This document shows, one piece after another, positions 58,345-64,000 of a DNA stretch of 64,000 nucleotides; the first letter of the stretch is position 1, and each line of letters starts with the position of its first letter. The notes under the pieces were generated by a model. It saw only the letters and a list, made by a program, of their open reading frames with translations, was not told the origin of the DNA and ran no database searches. Location of the stretch: positions 107,024,001 through 107,088,000 of the forward strand of contig NC_134102.1 in assembly GCF_000715075.1 (NCBI RefSeq). Reading direction: 5' to 3'. The DNA is from Nicotiana tabacum. Its lineage: Eukaryota > Streptophyta > Magnoliopsida > Solanales > Solanaceae. Both the position numbers and the translations under genes were made by a program.

Positions 58345-59269
58345 ATTACTACTCTAAGAATATGAGTATTTTTGTGCTTTCTTTTAAATATAAAACTTAT
58401 TAAGAGTAAGATAAAAGTTTAAATATTAAGATTAAATCTAAAAGAAATATTTACACTAAAATAGTATAGAATTTGGGTGGAGTCAAAAATTAGTTGTTCA
58501 CAGCATGTCTCTCTTTGCTTGGAAATATAAAGAGTTTTCAGGCAAAGAAAATGAACAAGGTTACTAATTTTTGACCTCATTATTGTTTAAAAAGGAAAAA
58601 AAAGATAAAAGAAAACGATGTGACCGAGCCTTGGTTTTAGGCAGCCTACATATCTCGGGTCATAAGGGAATCAGGTCACGTGTAGTTCAAGAGGAAAAAG
58701 AGTGATGGAGTATGCTTAGATGGAGAGTCCATTGAAGTTCTGTCGAGGTTCTGATCCGTGGTTCCTACTATTACATCAAAATGAAAAGAAGATTACATAC
58801 TCTTGAAATCTAAGAGTTACAAAATTCCTATCTTAATGCCATTTGAAGTCTTGTCTTGATTCTTGACTTGCTTCCCCCATTGACTTTAGACTGTAACTTG
58901 ATCCTCTCGATGCAACAGACTATGAAATATTCTCACAGCTTGTTCCTTGATCAGATGATAAGAGGAAGGATTTTGAGACTCTATGTCTCTGCATGCATAT
59001 ATTTTGTCAAAGCTGGTTGCGGCTGGTATTTGAGATCAGACGTTCCACTTTCTATGGCGAGAGCTTGAATCTTATTTTTGCACATCCAATCTGTACTTTG
59101 CAGAAAAACCTGCAAGCCATCAGAAACAAACAAAGCGAACAAAATTTTTCTGCCCCAGTTTGCACTAGAAAATTTTTGTGAGTTATTGAAAATACATTAA
59201 ACTATCTTTGCTATTGCAGACTAAAGAATTGAAAAATACACGAGTTTCTTCTTCTTTTTTTTAAATAAT

Positions 59270-60190
59270 AGGGAATGTCGTACCCTATGTTAACAAGAAG
59301 GAAGGCAACCAAGAGATGTAGTACCATGTGTTGACAAAAAGATGAGGCTCGTGGCACTCTGAGTTACTACTAGGGAATGTCGTACCTTATGTTGGCAGAA
59401 AGTAATACAGACAAGGGATGTAGTACCCTGTATTGGCAATAAGGTGAGGCTCTTGGCACTCTAGGATGCTACTAGGGAATTGTCGGACCCTATGTTGGCA
59501 GAGAGTAATGCAGCCAGGGGATGTAGTACCCTGTGTTGGCAGTAAGATGAGGCTCATGGCGTTCTGAGATGCTACTAGGGAATGTCGTACCATATGTTGG
59601 TAATAAAAATGAGGCTCGTGGAATTCCAGGATGCTACTAGGGAATGTCGTACCCTATGTTGGTAGAAAGTAATGCAGCTAGGGGATGTAGTACCCTGTGT
59701 TGTCAATAAGATGAGGCTCATGGCACTCTGGGATGCTACTAGGGAATGTCGTACCCTAGTTGGCAATAAAATGAGGCTCGTGGCGCTATGAGATGCTACT
59801 AGGGAATGCCGTACCCTATGTTGGCAATAAAAAATGTAACTTGGGGATGTAGTACCCTGTGTTGGCAATACGTGAGGCTCTTGGCACTCTAAGATTCTAC
59901 TAGGGATTGTCGTACCCTATGTTTGCAACAAGAAATGCAACCAGGGGATGTAGTACCCTGTGTTGGAAATAAGATGAGGCTCGAGGCACTCTGGGGTGCT
60001 ACTAGGGAATGTCATACCCTATGTTTGCAACAAGAAATGCAACCAGGGGATGTAGTACCCTGTGTTGGCAATAAGGTGAGACTCTTGGCACTCTGGGATG
60101 CTACTAGGGAATGTCGTACCCTATGTTTGCAACAAGAAATGCAACCAGGGGATGTAGTACCCTGTATTGGAAATAAGGTGAGACTCTTGG
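59270..60190 (-). repeat. Tandem array with two hairpins per unit (Tat 3'UTR)
   Basis: About eight units, most near 113-118 bp, some shortened. Each full unit carries TAGGG-N9-CCCTA and CAGGG-N9-CCCTG (plus-strand text) with related loops AATGTCGTA and GATGTAGTA, plus a gaggctcgtggcactctg segment. The outer pair differs T-A against C-G, so pairing is kept. It lies at the same place in its Tat element as the array at 6112-6790 but has unrelated sequence. Confidence 0.85.
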
Positions 60191-60191
60191 C

Positions 60192-61364
60192 TTTCACAAC
60201 CCGAAATTTTTACCTTCGGAACCGTGATGGCACCTAATATTTCACTTGCTAGGCAAGCCAACGTTAGAATATAATTAGCCATTTTAACAAAATTTTAAAC
60301 TAATTATTACCAAGGAAACAAATGCGAAAATAATGTCTGAAACAATCCATAATAATCGCGATATGTAAATACAATCCCAGAACTGGAGTCACAAGTGCGA
60401 GCTTCTCGAATGATATAAATTAGGGTCTGAATAAAATAAAACTCTCTGAAAGCAAACACATAGCTAAAATAAAGTAGACGGGGACTTCAGAACTGTGGAC
60501 GCTGTGCAGTTATACCTCAAGTCTCCTCTAGGTAACTGAAATCCGAGCAAGTCTATGGTACGCCGCTGGGACCAACTCCGAAATCTGCACAAGAAGTGCA
60601 GAGTGTAGTATCAGTACAACCGACCCCATGTACTGGTAAGTGCCAAGCCGAACCTCGACAAAGTAGTGACGAGGCTAAGGTAGGTCACTTACATTAATCT
60701 GTATGCAATAATAATAATAACAACAATAATAGAAATAAAATAGGTATCTCTTTTCAACAATTGAAGCCAACTCGGCAATCATAACCAATTATTATTTCAA
60801 TCAGTTTTCGTTGTGGCGTGCAACCCGATCCTCCAATATATTTATTTCAATTAATTTTGTTGTGGCGTGCAATCCGCCCCAACAATATAATTCCTCAATA
60901 AATTTCTGTTGCGGTGTGCAACCCGCTCCAACAATATAAACTTTAAATAAATCTGTTGCGGCGTGCAACCCAATCCCTCAATATAAATATTTGAACAATT
61001 CTGTTGCGGCGTGCAACCCAATCCCCCAATATATTTATTTTCATTTCCGTTGCGGCGTGCAACCCCATCCCCCATATATTTTACACAACTCTTAGATGTA
61101 ATAAAAATACTCCAATAAATACCATATTCAATGAGAAACTATTAAGCATCAAGGCATACTATAATTATAATTCATTTATGAAACAAAATATGACAAGTAG
61201 CAATTAATTGTGGAAATCAGGGAGAAAATAGGCAGTGTAATATTTAACATGCTAAATGTCAAGTAGTAATTAAGACACATAAATCAAATAAGAATGTGAC
61301 AATTATTACAGGAATTCAAGAATTAATATTTGACAAGGAATAGGAGAGAAATAATTATTATAAC
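60192..61364 (-). mobile_element. LTR fragment, family C-like (minus strand)
   Basis: Left edge TTTCACAACCCGAAA resembles an LTR end read on the minus strand. It keeps the acceptor hairpin CTGCACTTCTTGTGCAG (60601-60585) and the conserved region gcacttaccagtacatgggg near 60630 (minus). The U3 part is missing; at 61365 a plus-strand LTR of the same group begins. Confidence 0.7.
60805..61075 (-). repeat. Tandem block with GTTGC hairpins in LTR
   Basis: Six units of about 45-55 bp with the core GTTGCGGCGTGCAAC, which pairs as GTTGC-N5-GCAAC, followed by ccaatccctcaatata-type spacers. It occupies the place of the hypervariable block in other LTRs. Confidence 0.82.
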
Positions 61365-64000
61365 TGTGATAACCCAATAGGTCATCTTATGTTTTAGAAC
61401 TCGAATCTGCGCTCTTAAGCCTTAAAAATCTCTTTTTACCCTCCTCGATTTGCATGCGCAGTCCGGACAGGTTTCTGGAAAGCTTTTATGTTGAAAACTA
61501 ATGAAAATAAGAATTTTTGCCTTAAAAGTTAATTTTAGTTGACTTTTGTCAACATTTTTGGTAAATGGACCCGGATCCATGCTTTGACGGTCCGGGTAGG
61601 TCCGTATCGAATTATGGAACCTGGGCGTATGCCCGGAATTGGAGGTCCCTAGCTTGAATTATGAATTTTTGATAAAAATTAAAAGTTTGGAAATTATTTG
61701 TTTTTAAGAATTGATTGATATTTGGCAATGTTAGTATCGGGTCCGTATTTTGGTTCCGGAGCCCGGTACAGGTTCATTATGATATTTAAGACTTATCCGT
61801 GAAACTTGGTGAGAAACGGAGTTGATTTGATGTGATTCGGACGTCCAGTTGAGAAAATAGAAATTTTAAAGTGTTCTTGAGAATTTCATTTGAATTGATG
61901 CTAAATTTAGAGTTCTAGGAGTCATTTTGGCGATTTGATCACGCGAGCAGGTCCGTATGATATTTTTAGACTTGTGCGCATGTTTGGTTTGGAGCCTCGA
62001 GGGCTCGGGTGAGTTTCGGATAGGCCACGGGATGCTTTGGACTTGGGAAAAATCTAATTTTCTGCAGATTCTGGTGTCAGTCATATCGTTCTTCGCGTTC
62101 GAGAAGGTCCTCTCGCTAACGCGAAGAGTAACCTGATGAGGCTGAGACTTCTTCTTCGCGAACGCGAAGGCCTGGTCGCGAACGCGAAGTGATGGGGGAT
62201 TTACCCTTCGCGAACGCGCCTGGCTCAACCCGAAGGCGAAGCATGTGGGGACCTGGGGGAGGTTTTGGTCGTTCCTTCATCGCGAACGCGAGCAACTTCT
62301 CGCGAACGCGAAGGCCAGGGGGGAGTAACCATCGCGAACGCGAAGGCTTGGCAGTCAGTACCCTTCGCGAACACGACAGTGGCCTTGCGAACGCGATGCA
62401 CACTGTCGCCCAGTGCATAAAACAGAATCAAACACGAGTTTAAGCCATTTCTTCAACATTTTTCAAGAACCAAACGGGTAGAGGCGATTTTCAAGAATTA
62501 TTTTCTTCCCCAAAGTGTTGGTAAGTGATTCTAAACCATTTTCTTTCAATTACCTATTACTTTCTTTGAATTATCAAGCGAAAATCTAGAGTTTTCATGG
62601 TAGAATTAGGGGTTAGGGTAGAAACTAGGAATTTCGAAAATTCGGGGATTTAGACCTCGATTTGAGGTCGGATTACAAAACTAATTACATATTCGGGCTC
62701 GGGGGTGAATGTGTAAAAGGATTTTGGTCCGAACCTCGGGTTTTGACCGAGCGGGCCCGGGGTCGATTTTTCGACTTTTTGGAGGAAAATTTGGGAAATT
62801 TAATTTATGCAATATAATTGATTCCTTTAGCAATATTTGATATTATTGAGTCATTTTTTAATAGATACGAGTGGTTTGGAGGTGAATTCCAAAGAAAAAG
62901 TTGTGATTGAGAATTAAGTGGCCCTCGGAGCGAGGTAAGTGTTGTTTCTAACCCTGACTTGAGGGAATTAGCAACCTTAGATTATTTGCTAAGTGAAATT
63001 CATGTGAACAGTGTATATTTGAGGTGACGAGTACTTATGCGCCGCCAATTTACCTGTTTTTCCATGTTTCTCTATTTTTCTGATATTGTCTCATTCCTAT
63101 GCCAAATTGCTACGTGTTATACTAGTGTTGTCCAAATTATCGTTCTTATCATGTTTACAGAAGTTTCTAGTGATAATTGAGTTTTTATTTCAAAGTTAAG
63201 ATTGATATTATGGAACCAAATGTTGAAGTAAGGTCTGTACTTTTTATTCTATCTCCCTGTTGTTATTTATGCATTACATTATGGTAATGGAGAGTGTTAA
63301 TGCACGAAGGGTGATGCCGTGCCATATTGTGAGTGTTAATGCACGAAGGGTGATGTCGTGCCGTATTATGAGTATTAATGCACGAAGGGTGATGTCGTGC
63401 CATATTGTGAGTGTTAATGCACGAAGGGTGATGCTATGCCATATTGTGAGTGTTAATGCATGAAGGATGATGACGTGCCATATTGTGTGTGTTAATGCAC
63501 GAAGGGTGATGTCGTTCCATGATATGAGAGTAAAAGCACGAAAGATGATGTCGTGCCGTTTCTATTAATTTTATGGTGAGATTGAGAGTAAGAGCACGAA
63601 GGGTGATACCGTGCATTCTTCTTTACTGTATTCACTATTCCTGTTGATCCATGGTATATTGACTGCTCCGGTGATCATTCTGTTGTAGTTCTTTATCTTG
63701 TATTCCCCTCAGTATGTCTCCCCTCCCGACATTTCCTGTTTAGTTCTTCATTCCTGTTATTTGCGTATACACTGTTAAATTGTACAAGTTGATTGTAGGT
63801 GCCTTGCCTTAGCCTCGTCACTACTTCATCGAGGTTAGGCTCGACACTTACCAGTACATGGGGTCGGTTGTACTGATGGTGTAATCTGAACTTTCTGTGC
63901 AGATTTTGATACCAGCTCAGGTTGATCGAGATTTGTTATTGGTCCACTGTCCGGAGACTTAAGGTAGATCTGTCGGCGTGCACAGACCTTGAAGTCCCCG
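61365..64000 (+). mobile_element. Family C LTR, runs off the window
   Basis: Starts TGTGATAACCCAATAGGTCA. In order: a TTCGCGAACGCGA-rich block (62085-62405), donor-like TTGGTAAGTGATTC (62519-62532), the second donor GAG|GTAAGTG at 62935, a poorly paired copy of the stem-loop (63011-63042), a 39-bp tandem block (63290-63615) and the acceptor GTGCAG|AT at 63902. The end lies beyond base 64000. Confidence 0.82.
63290..63615 (+). repeat. 39-bp tandem block in LTR
   Basis: About eight units of GTGTTAATGCACGAAGGGTG plus ATGTCGTGCCATATTGTGA. The core folds as GCACGA-N9-TCGTGC. Related GCACGAAGGGTGATG units occur at 50975-51130. Confidence 0.85.

Noticed and set aside
59923..60237. 104-codon frame with repeated MQPGDVVPCVGNK
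   Set aside because: Translation of the Tat 3'UTR tandem array, on the strand opposite to the element.
63260..63463. Repeat protein-like frame (VNARRVM)
   Set aside because: 39-bp LTR tandem repeat; the length is a multiple of three.

Overview
The window is plant nuclear DNA, most likely from a Solanaceae genome (Nicotiana-like). This rests on the gag-pol sequences, the SINE tail and the LTR ends (TGTAACGACC...GTCGTGACA) with an initiator-tRNA-Met primer-binding site, all typical of that family; species is not resolved. One apparently intact host gene, a secreted polygalacturonase on the minus strand (24558-21566, ten exons), sits in a roughly 5.4-kb island (20329-25750). Almost everything else is nested, broken Ty3/gypsy LTR retrotransposon sequence.

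Layout. 1-10190: 3' part of a Tat-lineage element (gag, PR, RT, RNase H, second archaeal-type RNase H, integrase, two tandem arrays in the 3' untranslated region, 3' LTR). 10190-12264: minus-strand LTR fragment. 12265-20328: a gag-containing but pol-less element with a 3.7-kb 3' LTR. 20379-21043: long inverted repeat with SINE tails. 21566-24558: polygalacturonase. 25751-38874: LTR and pol pieces of Tekay/Del-like chromoviruses in both orientations, including a chimeric pol-LTR junction seen twice. 38875-50227: the most complete element (5' LTR, PBS, gag, PR-RT-RNase H, integrase with chromodomain-like end, PPT, 3' LTR). 50228-52849: LTR and gag of another gypsy family, interrupted at 52850 by a minus-strand Tat element (52850-60191) that itself holds a solo LTR (54832-57791). 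60192-64000: two LTR pieces of a further family in opposite orientations.

The most interesting signal is RNA-like structure that the coding annotation does not explain. (1) The Tat 3'UTR array at 6112-6790 is about 19 short hairpins whose stems change in a compensatory way (AGGC/GCCT, AGAC/GTCT, AGGGC/GCCCT) around a constant loop. A second Tat element has an unrelated array with the same property (59270-60190). (2) Several LTR families share a stem-loop with a constant 12-nt loop (RAGGTGACGAGT) and a covarying 9-bp stem. (3) All complete LTRs have a good splice donor (GAG|GTAAGTG) and, 0.8-1.8 kb later, a good acceptor inside a hairpin, suggesting a conserved leader intron that contains the stem-loop and a hypervariable hairpin-bearing tandem block. 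None of these elements looks able to move on its own.
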